A program made the position numbers and the translations under genes. A DNA stretch of 64,000 nucleotides from Gammaproteobacteria bacterium (GTDB lineage Bacteria; Pseudomonadota; Gammaproteobacteria; GCA-001735895), in contig JASJCI010000039.1 in NCBI GenBank assembly GCA_030066085.1, positions 34,900 to 98,899 on the forward strand, written 5' to 3'. Positions 8,372 to 17,993 of this stretch are shown piece by piece (position 1 is the first letter of the stretch; each line of letters starts with the position of its first letter). The notes below the pieces were generated by a model. The model did no database searches and had not been told where the DNA came from. It was given only the letters and a program-made list of their open reading frames with translations.

Positions 8372-10381
8372 ATGGATACCAAGGTCAAGCAGGATGTTTC
8401 CCGTAGCGAAACGCGCAAGCGCATGGCCAATGCGATCCGGGCGTTGTCGATGGACGCGGTGCAGGCCGCCAACTCGGGCCATCCCGGCATGCCGATGGGT
8501 ATGGCGGACGTCGCCAGCGTACTGTTCGCCGACTATCTCAAGTTCGACCCGTCGGCACCGGACTGGCCGGATCGCGATCGTTTCGTGCTGTCCGCCGGGC
8601 ACGGCTCGATGCTGCTCTACAGCCTGCTGTATCTGTGTGGCTACGCAGACATCACGATCGATGAAATCCGCAATTTCCGCCAGCTCGGCGCGCGTACCGC
8701 CGGCCACCCCGAGTACGGCTACGCCGCCGGTATCGAAATGACCACCGGCCCGCTGGGGCAGGGTATCGCCACCGCGGTCGGCATGGCGCTGGCCGAGCAC
8801 AAGCTGGCGGCCGAGTTCGGCAGCGACATCGTCGATCATCATACCTACGTGCTCGCCGGCGATGGCTGCCTGATGGAGGGTATCAGCCACGAGGCGATCG
8901 ACCTGGCCGGGCACCTGCGGCTCGACAAGCTGATCGTGCTGTTCGACGACAACTCGATTTCCATCGACGGACCCACCAGCCTGGCAACGTCGACCGACCA
9001 GCTCGCGCGCTTCGCCGCGGCCGGCTGGGATACCTGTTACATCGACGGGCACGACCCGGCAGCGATCGCGGGCGCAATCGAGCAGGCGCAACAGTCCGAG
9101 CGGCCATCGCTGATCGCCTGCCGCACCGTGATCGGCTACGGCGCGCCCAACAAGCAGGGCACTGCGGCTACCCACGGCGCACCGCTCGGCGACGAAGAGA
9201 TCGCCGCTGCCCGCAAGCAGCTCGACTGGGAGCATCCGCCGTTCGAAATTCCTGCCGATCTGCTCGATCGCTGGCGCAGCTGCGCGCTGCGCGGCGTGAC
9301 CGCACGCCAGGCCTGGCAGGCCAACCTGGCGCGACTGCCGGCAAGTTCCCGGCAACGCCTTGACAGCATGCTCGCCGGCGATCTCGGCGCTGATTTCGAT
9401 GGCGTAATCGCGGCGCTGAAAAAACGCTTCAGCGAGGAGCAACCCAAACTCGCGACGCGCCAGTCGTCGCAGGTGGTCATCGAAGCGCTGCTCGACGAGG
9501 TCCCGGGCCTGCTCAGCGGGTCGGCCGATCTGAGCGGTTCGAACGGTACCCGTCCGGCCAATGCCGTATCGATCACGCCACAGGATTTCAGCGGCAACTA
9601 CCTGCATTACGGCGTGCGCGAACACGCGATGGCCGCGGCGATGAACGGCATTGCCCTGCACGGTGGATACATCCCGCTGGCCGGCACCTTTCTCGCCTTC
9701 GCCGACTACAGCCGTCCGGCGATCCGGCTCGGCGCGCTGATGCATCAGCGCGTGGTGCACGTTATGACCCACGATTCGATCGGGCTCGGCGAAGACGGCC
9801 CGACGCACCAGCCGGTCGAGCAGATCGCGTCGTTGCGCGCGATGCCAAACCTGCTGGTGTTTCGCCCGGCGGACGCGGTCGAGGTGGCCGAATCCTGGGC
9901 CTGCGCGCTGCAGCAGCGGGATTGTCCGTCGGTGCTGTGCCTCACGCGCCAGGGTTTGCCGACGCTGCGTATCGAACACCGTCGCGAGAACCTCGTCGGC
10001 CGCGGTGCCTACGTCATGCGCGAAGCCGAGGGCAAACGCCGCGCGACGCTGCTCGCGACCGGTTCCGAGGTCGCGATTGCACTCGCTGCGGCCGAGATGC
10101 TGGCACGCTTCGGCGTCGAGGTAGCGGTCGTGTCCATGCCGTGCTGGGAGCTGTTCGAGCAGCAGTCCGAGGAATACCGGCAGGCCGTGCTCGGTAACGA
10201 GTTCCGGGTTGCGATCGAAGCCGCTTCGCCGCTGGGCTGGGAGCGCTGGACCGGGCGTTACGGCCACGTGATCGGCATGCAGGGTTTCGGCGCTTCGGGC
10301 AAGGCGGAAGATTTATACACGCACTTCGGCATTACCGCGCAAGCGGTGCACGACGAAGTCAGAAGCATGCTGCAGATTTAA
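8372..10381 (+). CDS. cbbT: Transketolase
   Basis: This thiamine-diphosphate enzyme of 669 residues transfers two-carbon units among sugar phosphates in the regeneration of RuBP. The N-terminal domain shows [11 protein letters not shown] and the ThDP/metal motif [13 protein letters not shown]. The pyrimidine-binding domain has [14 protein letters not shown], typical of transketolase. Full length compared with bacterial TktA. The strong SD GGAGGAAAG precedes the ATG. It lies in the cbb operon between prk and fba, so a dedicated Calvin-cycle copy (cbbT) is the natural reading. Confidence 0.95.
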   Translation: MDTKVKQDVSRSETRKRMANAIRALSMDAVQAANSGHPGMPMGMADVASVLFADYLKFDPSAPDWPDRDRFVLSAGHGSMLLYSLLYLCGYADITIDEIRNFRQLGARTAGHPEYGYAAGIEMTTGPLGQGIATAVGMALAEHKLAAEFGSDIVDHHTYVLAGDGCLMEGISHEAIDLAGHLRLDKLIVLFDDNSISIDGPTSLATSTDQLARFAAAGWDTCYIDGHDPAAIAGAIEQAQQSERPSLIACRTVIGYGAPNKQGTAATHGAPLGDEEIAAARKQLDWEHPPFEIPADLLDRWRSCALRGVTARQAWQANLARLPASSRQRLDSMLAGDLGADFDGVIAALKKRFSEEQPKLATRQSSQVVIEALLDEVPGLLSGSADLSGSNGTRPANAVSITPQDFSGNYLHYGVREHAMAAAMNGIALHGGYIPLAGTFLAFADYSRPAIRLGALMHQRVVHVMTHDSIGLGEDGPTHQPVEQIASLRAMPNLLVFRPADAVEVAESWACALQQRDCPSVLCLTRQGLPTLRIEHRRENLVGRGAYVMREAEGKRRATLLATGSEVAIALAAAEMLARFGVEVAVVSMPCWELFEQQSEEYRQAVLGNEFRVAIEAASPLGWERWTGRYGHVIGMQGFGASGKAEDLYTHFGITAQAVHDEVRSMLQI

Positions 10382-10400
10382 CCACCGGGGGATTCGAGAA

Positions 10401-11480
10401 ATGGCACGAATTACGCTGAGACAGTTGCTGGACGACGCCGCCGAGCGTGGCTATGGCGTGCCGGCATTCAATATCAACAACATGGAGCAGGTGCTCGCGA
10501 TCATGCAGGCAGCCAGCGAGGTCGATGCGCCCGTGATCCTGCAGGCCAGTCGCGGTGCGCGCGGTTACGCCGGCGACATCATGCTTCGCAAGATGGTCGA
10601 GGCGGCGGAGGAAATGTTTCCGCGCATTCCGATCTGCCTGCACCAGGATCACGGCAACAACCGCGCGACCTGCGTGTCGGCGATGCAGGCCGGCTTCACC
10701 TCCGTCATGATGGACGGCTCGCTCGAAGCTGATGCAAAAACTCCCGCCAGTTACGACTACAACCTCGGCATTACCGGCGAAGTCACTGCCATCGCGCACG
10801 ACATCGGCGTGTCGGTCGAGGGTGAGCTCGGCTGCCTCGGTTCGCTGGAGACGGGCGAGGGCGAGGCCGAGGACGGCCACGGTTTCGAGGGCAGTCTCAG
10901 CATGGAGCAGCTGCTGACCGACCCGGACCAGGCGGTGGACTTCGTGACCCGCACGCGGGTCGATGCACTCGCGATCGCGATGGGTACTTCGCACGGTGCC
11001 TACAAGTTCAGCCGCAAACCCGACGGCGACATCCTGGCGATGAACGTGGTCAGGGAAATCAACGAAAAGCTGCCCGAGGTGCACCTGGTCATGCACGGAT
11101 CGTCGTCGGTACCGCAGGAACTGCAGGATATCTTCAACCAGTTCGGCGGCGAAATGCCGCAAACCTACGGCGTGCCGGTCGAGGAAATCGTCCGCGGCAT
11201 CAGGCACGGCGTGCGCAAGGTCAACATCGACACCGACTGTCGCCTGGCGATGACCGGCGAATTTCGCCGCATCGGTGAACAGGACAGGAGCCAGTTCGAC
11301 CCGCGCAAGTTTCTCGCGCCGGCGCTCGCGGCCATGCAGCAGCTGTGCCGCGATCGCTTCGAACAGTTCGGTACCGCCGGCAACGCCAGCCGTATCCAGC
11401 CGATCGCGGTGGCCGAGATGGCCAAACGCTACGCCGCGGGCGAGCTCGATCCGAAAGTCGCGCGCCCCACGGCCGCATGA
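10401..11480 (+). CDS. cbbA: Fructose-bisphosphate aldolase class II (Calvin cycle subtype)
   Basis: A zinc-dependent aldolase of 359 residues that condenses dihydroxyacetone phosphate with glyceraldehyde-3-phosphate (and probably erythrose-4-phosphate). The metal-binding [10 protein letters not shown] near residue 80, [10 protein letters not shown], the glutamate region [10 protein letters not shown] and the late HGSSSVPQE are those of class II enzymes. It ends 25 bases before cbbL. Operon position supports the cbbA name. No irregularities seen. Confidence 0.95.
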   Translation: MARITLRQLLDDAAERGYGVPAFNINNMEQVLAIMQAASEVDAPVILQASRGARGYAGDIMLRKMVEAAEEMFPRIPICLHQDHGNNRATCVSAMQAGFTSVMMDGSLEADAKTPASYDYNLGITGEVTAIAHDIGVSVEGELGCLGSLETGEGEAEDGHGFEGSLSMEQLLTDPDQAVDFVTRTRVDALAIAMGTSHGAYKFSRKPDGDILAMNVVREINEKLPEVHLVMHGSSSVPQELQDIFNQFGGEMPQTYGVPVEEIVRGIRHGVRKVNIDTDCRLAMTGEFRRIGEQDRSQFDPRKFLAPALAAMQQLCRDRFEQFGTAGNASRIQPIAVAEMAKRYAAGELDPKVARPTAA

Positions 11481-11505
11481 ATTCAGTCTGTAACGGAGAA
11501 AACAC

Positions 11506-12930
11506 GTGAGTGATAGAAAAACCTACGACGCGGGGGTCAAAGAATACCGCGAAACCTACTGGATGCCGGAGTATTCACCGGCTGATTCCGATATCCTGGC
11601 CTGCTTCAAGATCACGCCGCAGCCAGGCGTGCCGCGCGAGGAAGCCGCCGCCGCGGTGGCCGCGGAATCGTCCACCGGTACCTGGACCACGGTCTGGACC
11701 GACCTGCTGACCGACCTCGATTACTACAAGGGCCGTGCCTACGCGATCGAGGACGTGCCCGGCGACGACAGCTGTTTTTACGCTTTCATCGCTTACCCGA
11801 TCGACCTGTTCGAGGAAGGTTCGGTGGTCAACGTCTTCACCTCGCTGGTCGGCAACGTGTTCGGCTTCAAGGCGGTCCGCGGACTGCGCCTCGAGGACGT
11901 ACGGTTTCCGCTGGCCTACGTCAAGACCTGCAACGGGCCACCCAACGGCATCCAGGTCGAGCGTGACCGGCTCAACAAGTACGGCCGCCCGCTGCTGGGC
12001 TGCACGATCAAGCCCAAGCTGGGCCTGTCGGCGAAGAACTATGGACGCGCCGTATACGAATGCCTGCGCGGCGGTCTCGACTTCACCAAGGACGACGAGA
12101 ACGTCAATTCGCAGCCCTTCATGCGCTGGAACCACCGTTTCGATTTCTGCATGGAGGCGATCCACAAGGCCGAGCAGGAGACCGGCGAGCGCAAGGGGCA
12201 CTACCTCAACGTCACCGCGCCGACGCCGGAAGAGATGTACAAGCGCGCCGAGTACGCCAAGGAACTGGGTGCGCCGATCATCATGCACGACTACCTGACC
12301 GGCGGTTTCTGCGCCAACACGGGCCTGGCGCAGTGGTGTCGCGACAACGGCATGTTGCTGCACATCCACCGCGCGATGCACGCGGTACTCGACCGCAACC
12401 CGACCCACGGTATCCACTTCCGCGTGCTGGCCAAGGCGCTGCGCCTGTCGGGCGGCGACCACCTGCACTCCGGTACCGTTGTCGGCAAGCTCGAGGGTGA
12501 CCGCGAGGCGACGCTCGGCTGGATCGACATCATGCGCGATTCGTTTATCAAGGAAGACCGCAGCCGCGGCATCTTCTTCGACCAGGACTGGGGTTCGATG
12601 CCGGGTATTTTCCCGGTCGCCTCGGGCGGCATCCACGTCTGGCACATGCCGGCGCTGGTCAGCATTTTCGGCGACGATTCGGTGCTGCAGTTCGGCGGCG
12701 GTACGCTGGGGCACCCGTGGGGCAACGCCGCCGGCGCGGCCGCCAACCGGGTAGCGCTGGAAGCCTGCGTGCAGGCGCGCAACGAGGGTCGCGAAGTCGA
12801 GAAAGAGGGCAAGGATGTCCTGACTAATGCCGCCAAGTCCAGCCCCGAACTCAAGGCGGCGATGGAAACCTGGAAGGAAATCAAGTTCGAGTTCGATACC
12901 GTCGACAAGCTCGACGTTGCCCACCGGTAA
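11506..12930 (+). CDS. cbbL: RuBisCO large subunit, form IA
   Basis: The 474-residue catalytic subunit fixes CO2 onto RuBP. The active-site signature [16 protein letters not shown] with the carbamylated lysine, the [12 protein letters not shown] loop and the HIHRAMHAV and [17 protein letters not shown] stretches are intact. The start is GTG at 11506, preceded by ACGGAGAA. The sequence is form IA in style, and because cbbQ and cbbO follow instead of carboxysome genes it is the IAq (cytoplasmic) type. The gap to cbbS is 128 bases and is mostly filled by an inverted repeat, which is unusual for this tightly coupled pair. Confidence 0.97.
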   Translation: MSDRKTYDAGVKEYRETYWMPEYSPADSDILACFKITPQPGVPREEAAAAVAAESSTGTWTTVWTDLLTDLDYYKGRAYAIEDVPGDDSCFYAFIAYPIDLFEEGSVVNVFTSLVGNVFGFKAVRGLRLEDVRFPLAYVKTCNGPPNGIQVERDRLNKYGRPLLGCTIKPKLGLSAKNYGRAVYECLRGGLDFTKDDENVNSQPFMRWNHRFDFCMEAIHKAEQETGERKGHYLNVTAPTPEEMYKRAEYAKELGAPIIMHDYLTGGFCANTGLAQWCRDNGMLLHIHRAMHAVLDRNPTHGIHFRVLAKALRLSGGDHLHSGTVVGKLEGDREATLGWIDIMRDSFIKEDRSRGIFFDQDWGSMPGIFPVASGGIHVWHMPALVSIFGDDSVLQFGGGTLGHPWGNAAGAAANRVALEACVQARNEGREVEKEGKDVLTNAAKSSPELKAAMETWKEIKFEFDTVDKLDVAHR

Positions 12931-12946
12931 ACGAAGTGAAATCCAT

Positions 12947-13035
12947 CGTCATTGCGAGGAGCGAAGCGACGAAGCAATCTCTTAAAGATTGCTTCTACCC
13001 CGAGGGCATAAAGGCCTTGCGGCCTCGCAATGACG
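12947..13035. repeat. Palindromic repeat element between cbbL and cbbS
   Basis: An 89-base element with perfect 13-bp terminal inverted repeats (CGTCATTGCGAGG at 12947 and its complement ending at 13035). It holds an internal hairpin (AGCAATCT facing AGATTGCT). Elements with such CGTCATTGCGAGG ends are dispersed repeats of many proteobacterial genomes. Here it sits in the cbbL-cbbS spacer, where it would fold in the mRNA. Confidence 0.85.
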
Positions 13036-13058
13036 GGAGAATTTAAGAGGAATCAATC

Positions 13059-13415
13059 ATGAGCGATATTCAAGACTACAAATCGAGCCTCACCGACCCG
13101 GCGAGTCGCAAGTTCGAAACCTTTTCCTACCTGCCGGAAATGAATGCCGAGCAGATTCGCCGCCAGGTCGAGTACATCGTATCCAAGGGCTGGAACCCGG
13201 GGATCGAGCATACCGAGCCGGAAAACGCGACCAGTAACTACTGGTACATGTGGAAACTGCCGATGTTCGGCGAAGCCGACGTCGACACGATCATCAGCGA
13301 GTGCGTCGCCTGTCACAACGCGCATCCCGGTAACCACGTGCGCCTGCTCGGCTTCGACAACTACGCCCAGTGTGCCGGTGCGTCGATGGTCATTTACCGC
13401 GGCAACACGATTTAA
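13059..13415 (+). CDS. cbbS: RuBisCO small subunit, form IA
   Basis: The 118-residue small subunit completes the L8S8 holoenzyme. Characteristic text is present: [11 protein letters not shown] at the N-terminus, [20 protein letters not shown] in the middle and [12 protein letters not shown] after it. The end of the protein has [21 protein letters not shown]. The SD AGAGGAAT precedes the ATG by 7 bases. It lies downstream of cbbL after an inserted palindromic repeat and 9 bases ahead of cbbQ. Confidence 0.97.
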   Translation: MSDIQDYKSSLTDPASRKFETFSYLPEMNAEQIRRQVEYIVSKGWNPGIEHTEPENATSNYWYMWKLPMFGEADVDTIISECVACHNAHPGNHVRLLGFDNYAQCAGASMVIYRGNTI

Positions 13416-13424
13416 GGCGGCGAC

Positions 13425-14258
13425 ATGGCGGAAGCGGTGAGTCAAATGAAAGTCGTCGAACCCGATCGCGAGCAGTACCTGGTCAAGCAGGAACCGTTCT
13501 ACCGGGCAGTTGCCGACGAGGTGACGAATTACGAGGCGGCTTACCAGGTCCGCATGCCGGTCATGCTCAAGGGCCCGACCGGCTGCGGCAAGTCACGTTT
13601 CGTCGAGTACATGGCGTGGAAGCTGAAAAAACCCCTGATCAGCGTCGCCTGTACCGAGGACATGACCGCCTCCGACCTGGTCGGCCGTCATCTGCTCGAT
13701 ATCAACGGCACGCGCTGGCAGGACGGCCCGCTCACGGTGGCCGCGCGTATCGGTGCGATCTGCTACCTCGACGAGGTAGTCGAGGCGCGCCAGGATACGA
13801 CGGTCGTGATTCATCCGCTGACCGACCACCGGCGCGAGCTGCCGCTGGAAAAGAAGGGTGAAATGGTCCACGCGCACGCGGATTTCCAGCTGGTCATTTC
13901 GTATAACCCGGGTTACCAGTCGCTGATGAAGGACCTGAAGCAGTCGACCAAGCAGCGTTTCGGCGGTATCGATTTCGACTACCCCGAGGCCGGGGTCGAG
14001 GCCGAAATCGTCGCGCACGAGGGTGGCGTCGATCTCGAGGTGGCCAGGAAACTGGTCCAGGTCGGCGCCAGTTCGCGCAACCTCAAGGGGCATGGCCTCG
14101 ACGAGGGCATGTCGACGCGACTGCTGATCTACGCCGCGCAGCTGATGGCGCAGGGTGTCGAAGCCACGGCCGCGTGCCGCATGGCGCTGGTGACGCCGCT
14201 CAGCGACGATCCCGACATGCGCGATACGCTGTACGCGGCGGTCGATACGTACTTTTGA
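13425..14258 (+). CDS. cbbQ: RuBisCO activase subunit CbbQ (MoxR-type AAA+ ATPase)
   Basis: CbbQ (277 residues) is the hexameric AAA+ motor that, with CbbO, removes inhibitory sugar phosphates from form I RuBisCO. Walker A is visible (LKGPTGCGKSRFVEY, about residue 48), Walker B is ICYLDEVVEARQD, and sensor text LVISYNPGYQSL follows. The first ATG at 13425 has AAGGCGG in front; a second in-frame ATG at 13446 is possible. The order cbbLSQO is that of CbbQO-type RuBisCO operons. A palindromic repeat separates it from cbbO. Confidence 0.95.
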   Translation: MAEAVSQMKVVEPDREQYLVKQEPFYRAVADEVTNYEAAYQVRMPVMLKGPTGCGKSRFVEYMAWKLKKPLISVACTEDMTASDLVGRHLLDINGTRWQDGPLTVAARIGAICYLDEVVEARQDTTVVIHPLTDHRRELPLEKKGEMVHAHADFQLVISYNPGYQSLMKDLKQSTKQRFGGIDFDYPEAGVEAEIVAHEGGVDLEVARKLVQVGASSRNLKGHGLDEGMSTRLLIYAAQLMAQGVEATAACRMALVTPLSDDPDMRDTLYAAVDTYF

Positions 14259-14323
14259 CAAGTAGTACTTGTCTTCGCGCAATGTTGTATTACCGCATGA
14301 GCAGGAACTGGGTAAAGGGTATT

Positions 14324-14396
14324 CGTCATCCCCGCGCAAGCGGGGATCTCCATGAAATGCCGAGATTTGTAGGTCCCCGCTTGCGCGGGGACGACG
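14324..14396. repeat. Palindromic repeat between cbbQ and cbbO
   Basis: A 73-base element with two GC-rich hairpins in inverted orientation: CGTCATCCCCGCGCAAGCGGGGA at the left end is mirrored by the right arm TCCCCGCTTGCGCGGGGACGACG. A close relative is at 42510-42585. It ends only 11 bases before the GTG of cbbO and therefore overlies that gene's ribosome-binding region. Confidence 0.85.
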
Positions 14397-14407
14397 AGTG
14401 AGACGTC

Positions 14408-16783
14408 GTGCATCCCGAACTCGCCGAATACCTGGCATGCATCGACCCCGAGGACCTGGGTGACGCCGACCTGGTCGAGCCGTCCTACCTCGAGGCGCAG
14501 CGCATCATGTCGCCGCAGGGGCTGGAAAACTACCTCGTCGGCATCAAGGCGATGTGTACCCTCGGCAAGGGGCAGGACCTGGTTTTAACCTACGTGCAGG
14601 AAATGCCGCAGGTGGTCAAGGAGGTCGGCGAAGACATCATTGCCGATGTCGTCGAGGCGCTGATGAAGCTGGCGTCACTGACCTCCGGTTCGGTGATTAC
14701 GCTGATCCTCGCCAACCTGCCGCTGGCGGCCACCCGGCTCGGCGATGCCGAGCTGCTGCGCGGATACCTGAAGCTGTTACACCAGCTCGCGGGCAAGGCG
14801 CCGCGCGGCCTGCGCCCGATGATGGAGTGCCTGGGCGAACTGCTGTCCAAGCTGACGCTGGGCGGATTGCGCCGCTGGGCGAACTGGGGCGCGCAGGCTT
14901 ACCAGCGCGACCTGGACGGCCAGAGCGCCTACTTCGGGCTCGCGACGGAAACCTCGAAATCGATTCTGCAGCGTGAACGCCGTGGCACGCTGTTCATCGA
15001 CAACCAGCGCAAGCTCAATTTTTACCTGCGCGCGCTCTGGGGCAGGGCGTTTTTCATGCGCCCCACCGCCGAGGACTTCGAAACGCGCCAGGGCAGTAAA
15101 CCCTACATCGAATCGCACCTGGTGCATCTGCCGGACGCATTCGACAGCTACGATGGTATCGACGGGGTCGACGTCTACCGCGCGGCCGCGGCGCATGCCG
15201 CGGCGCACATCGTGTATACCGAGTCGGAACTCGATGGCGATGGCCTGAGCCCGGCGCAGCGCTGCTGCGTCGAGGTGTTCGAGGACGCGCGCGTCGAGTT
15301 TCTCGCTTACCGGCGTTTCCCGGGTCTGCGCAGGCTCTGGGCCAGGTTTTTCGGGCGTGCGCTGGAGCAGGCGCAGGAGGATCTGCATCCGATGGTCGAC
15401 CTCATGTTACGCATGAGCCGGGCATTGCTCGATCCCGACTACCGCGACGAGGAATCCTGGGTGGCAGATCTCGCGGCCGATTTCAGCGCGCGCCTCGAAG
15501 GGGCCGGCGACGGGGTTTCGATCAGCCGCGAATTCGGGCTCGCGTTTTTTGACCGTATCCGCGCGCAGACGCAAATTCCGTCGCTGCGTATCCTGCAGCA
15601 AACGCCAGTCCCTTACCGCGACGATAATCGCTACAGCTGGGAATTCAGCGGCGATCAGCTCGGCGCCGGCGAGTACGAACGCCTGCCCTGGCGGCAGCCG
15701 ACAGTGCGCAGGCACGTCAACATCATGCAGATGGTCAACGAAATCGATTCCGAGCTCGAGGACGGCAGCCCGCAGGAAGTCTGGGTCCTGCCGACCGAAA
15801 TGTTCCCCTACGAAGATCACGGAGTCAGCTACAACGAGTCCGAGGGGGTCGAACCGGTTTCCGAGCCGTTTCACTACGACGAGTGGGATTACCAGGTGCA
15901 GCTGGCACGGCCCGAGTGGACCACGGTGATCGAACGCCGCCAGCCCCGTGACGATGCCGGGATCATGGATGACATTCTCGCCAAGCACAAGCCGATCGCG
16001 AGCCGCATCAAGCACCTGATCGATGCGCTGCAGCCGCAGGGCATCGTGCGCAGGCGCGGCTACGAGGATGGTGACGAGATCGATATCGACGCGGCGGTAC
16101 GCGCGATGATCGATATTCGCCGCGGTATCATGCCCGATCCGCGTATCGGAATCCGGATAACGCGCCATTTGCGCGACCTGTCGATGATCGTGCTGATGGA
16201 CCTGTCGGAGTCGACCAACGACCGTATCGGCGATCTCGGCGAAGATGACGAGGGTTACGCACAGCAGCCGTCTATCCTCGACCTGACGCGCGAGGCGACC
16301 GGCCTGCTGTCGTGGGCGGTGGATGCGATCGGTGATAATTACGCGGTACACGGTTTCGCGTCCGATGGCCGCCACGACGTGCAGTATTACCGTTTCAAGG
16401 ATTTCGACCAGCCCTACGGCGACGAGGCCAAGGCCCGGCTGGCCGGTATGCGCGGCGGGTTGTCGACGCGCATGGGCGCGGCCCTGCGCCATGCCGGTTA
16501 CCATCTTTCGCAGCAGGTCAGCCAGAAACGGCTGATCCTGCTGATTACCGACGGCGAACCGGCGGATATCGACGAGCGCGATCCGCAATACCTGCGCCAG
16601 GATACCAAGCACGCGGTCGAGGAACTGGCCGCCAGGGGTATCTACACCTATTGCCTGACGCTGGACCCTGACGCGGACCGCTACGTGTCGCGCATATTCG
16701 GCCCCAATCACTACTCGATCGTCGACAACATCGAGCGCCTGCCGGAACGGCTGCCGCGGGTGTTCTCCGCCCTGACCGCCTAG
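14408..16783 (+). CDS. cbbO: RuBisCO activase adaptor CbbO (VWA domain)
   Basis: This 791-residue protein is the adaptor partner of CbbQ. Its C-terminal von Willebrand factor A domain starts near residue 595 with the metal-site motif MIVLMDLSEST and continues with LILLITDGEPADIDERDP. In the family this domain docks onto RuBisCO, while the N-terminal part (roughly 1-550, helical, acidic linker at 430-500) binds the CbbQ ring. The start is a GTG at 14408 without a good Shine-Dalgarno; a palindromic repeat lies directly upstream, which may lower its translation. Last cbb enzyme-complex gene before the cytochrome gene. Confidence 0.93.
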   Translation: MHPELAEYLACIDPEDLGDADLVEPSYLEAQRIMSPQGLENYLVGIKAMCTLGKGQDLVLTYVQEMPQVVKEVGEDIIADVVEALMKLASLTSGSVITLILANLPLAATRLGDAELLRGYLKLLHQLAGKAPRGLRPMMECLGELLSKLTLGGLRRWANWGAQAYQRDLDGQSAYFGLATETSKSILQRERRGTLFIDNQRKLNFYLRALWGRAFFMRPTAEDFETRQGSKPYIESHLVHLPDAFDSYDGIDGVDVYRAAAAHAAAHIVYTESELDGDGLSPAQRCCVEVFEDARVEFLAYRRFPGLRRLWARFFGRALEQAQEDLHPMVDLMLRMSRALLDPDYRDEESWVADLAADFSARLEGAGDGVSISREFGLAFFDRIRAQTQIPSLRILQQTPVPYRDDNRYSWEFSGDQLGAGEYERLPWRQPTVRRHVNIMQMVNEIDSELEDGSPQEVWVLPTEMFPYEDHGVSYNESEGVEPVSEPFHYDEWDYQVQLARPEWTTVIERRQPRDDAGIMDDILAKHKPIASRIKHLIDALQPQGIVRRRGYEDGDEIDIDAAVRAMIDIRRGIMPDPRIGIRITRHLRDLSMIVLMDLSESTNDRIGDLGEDDEGYAQQPSILDLTREATGLLSWAVDAIGDNYAVHGFASDGRHDVQYYRFKDFDQPYGDEAKARLAGMRGGLSTRMGAALRHAGYHLSQQVSQKRLILLITDGEPADIDERDPQYLRQDTKHAVEELAARGIYTYCLTLDPDADRYVSRIFGPNHYSIVDNIERLPERLPRVFSALTA

Positions 16784-16803
16784 TCGCGGGAGACGGGCAA
16801 AAA

Positions 16804-16836
16804 TGTAATAGCGCCTATCGCCATAGGGTTATTACA
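16804..16836. other. Stem-loop after cbbO
   Basis: An interrupted inverted repeat (TGTAATA at 16804 facing TATTACA ending 16836, with inner CCTAT/ATAGG) lies just after the cbbO stop. No U-run follows, so it is not a standard intrinsic terminator. It may be a transcript-processing hairpin or an operator for the cytochrome gene downstream. Confidence 0.35.
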
Positions 16837-16908
16837 ATGCCATTCACCTTTTGTTAAGTTGGCCGGATTTACGCTTGCCTGTCTGGCAAATTTAGAATGG
16901 AGCATAAA

Positions 16909-17217
16909 ATGAAGAAAACAATCCTGGTTTCGTTGATTGCGCTTGCGGGCCTCGTCAATATGCCGTTGCAGGCGGGTGATGCCGGCGCCGGCGCCAACGC
17001 GTACAACGCCAAGGGCTGTATCGGCTGTCACGGGATGTCGGGTAAGCAACCGATTGCCGATTACCCGGCTATCGGCGGCAAGCCGGCGGACTATATTGCC
17101 GCCGAGCTGAACAAGTTTCGCAGCGGCGAGCGCAACAACCCGATCATGATGCCGATGGCGGCGGGCCTGAGCGACGCCGACGTGGCCAACCTCGCGGCTT
17201 ACCTGGCGACGCAGTAG
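16909..17217 (+). CDS. Small periplasmic cytochrome c (class I, c553-like)
   Basis: A 102-residue exported protein with a signal peptide (MKKTILVSLIALAGLVNMPLQA) and one haem-attachment motif CIGCHG at about residue 38. The likely axial methionine lies in the NPIMMPMAAGLSD stretch. The start at 16909 is chosen because GGAG lies 6-7 bases upstream; an ATG at 16897 has no ribosome site. It lies between cbbO and the phosphoglycolate phosphatase/soxB genes. A role as electron acceptor from Sox or another dehydrogenase is inference from context. Confidence 0.88.
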   Translation: MKKTILVSLIALAGLVNMPLQAGDAGAGANAYNAKGCIGCHGMSGKQPIADYPAIGGKPADYIAAELNKFRSGERNNPIMMPMAAGLSDADVANLAAYLATQ

Positions 17218-17297
17218 ACCCGACCGGCCGCAAGTGTATGCCAACGGTGCTTTCGACGCCGGAACAGTCGCACGATCCTGCCGGCGTCAGTGAGGCC

Positions 17298-17981
17298 ATG
17301 GCGGCCCCGATCAGGTTCGACAACATTCGCCTCGTCCTGTTCGACCTCGACGGTACGCTGGTCGACAGCGTGCCCGACCTGGCCTGGGCGGGCAACCGGA
17401 TGCTGTCGCTGCTGGGATTGCCGGTGCGTGATCCCGGGCTGGCGCGCGTCTGGGTCGGCAACGGCATCGAGCGTTTCGTCAAACGTTTCCTGACGGGCGA
17501 GCTGGCGGCAGAGCCGGATCCGGCGCAGTTCGAACGCGGTCTCGAGATTTTCCGCGACGCCTATGCCGGGCACGTCAGCGATCTGAGCGAGGTTTATCCC
17601 GGGGTAGTCGATACCCTGGAACACCTGTCGCAAACCAGCCTGAGGCTGGCCTGCGTCACCAACAAGGCCGGCAGTTTTACCCGCGACCTGCTCGCGGCAC
17701 TCGAACTCGATCGCTATTTCGAGCTGGTCGTCGCCGGTGACACCACCGCGCGCAAGAAACCCGATCCCATGCCGCTGCATTACGCCGCTGATCACTTCGG
17801 CTTCGACTACGCGGACTGCCTCATGGTTGGTGATTCGAGCAACGACGTGCGGGCCGCGCGTGCGGCCGGCTTCGGCATCGTCTGCGTACCCTACGGTTAC
17901 AACCATGGCGTCGATATTCGCGAATCCCGGCCCGACCTGGTCATCGAGAATATGCGTGAACTGAGCGCCTGCTTTTCCTGA
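17298..17981 (+). CDS. gph: Phosphoglycolate phosphatase (HAD superfamily)
   Basis: This HAD hydrolase removes phosphate from 2-phosphoglycolate made by the RuBisCO oxygenase side reaction. Motif I FDLDGTLVDS, motif II in CVTNKAGS, motif III lysine in KKPDPMP and motif IV MVGDSSNDV are all present. I use the ATG at 17298, which puts motif I at residue 16 as in known Gph proteins; an upstream ATG at 17238 would add 20 residues without a ribosome site. It ends 12 bases before soxB. In an autotroph it corresponds to cbbZ. Confidence 0.9.
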   Translation: MAAPIRFDNIRLVLFDLDGTLVDSVPDLAWAGNRMLSLLGLPVRDPGLARVWVGNGIERFVKRFLTGELAAEPDPAQFERGLEIFRDAYAGHVSDLSEVYPGVVDTLEHLSQTSLRLACVTNKAGSFTRDLLAALELDRYFELVVAGDTTARKKPDPMPLHYAADHFGFDYADCLMVGDSSNDVRAARAAGFGIVCVPYGYNHGVDIRESRPDLVIENMRELSACFS

Positions 17982-17993
17982 GGAGGAATCGAC

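Noticed and set aside
16804..16836. Terminator after cbbO
   Set aside because: The stem-loop has no run of T after it on either strand, so I list it only as a stem-loop.
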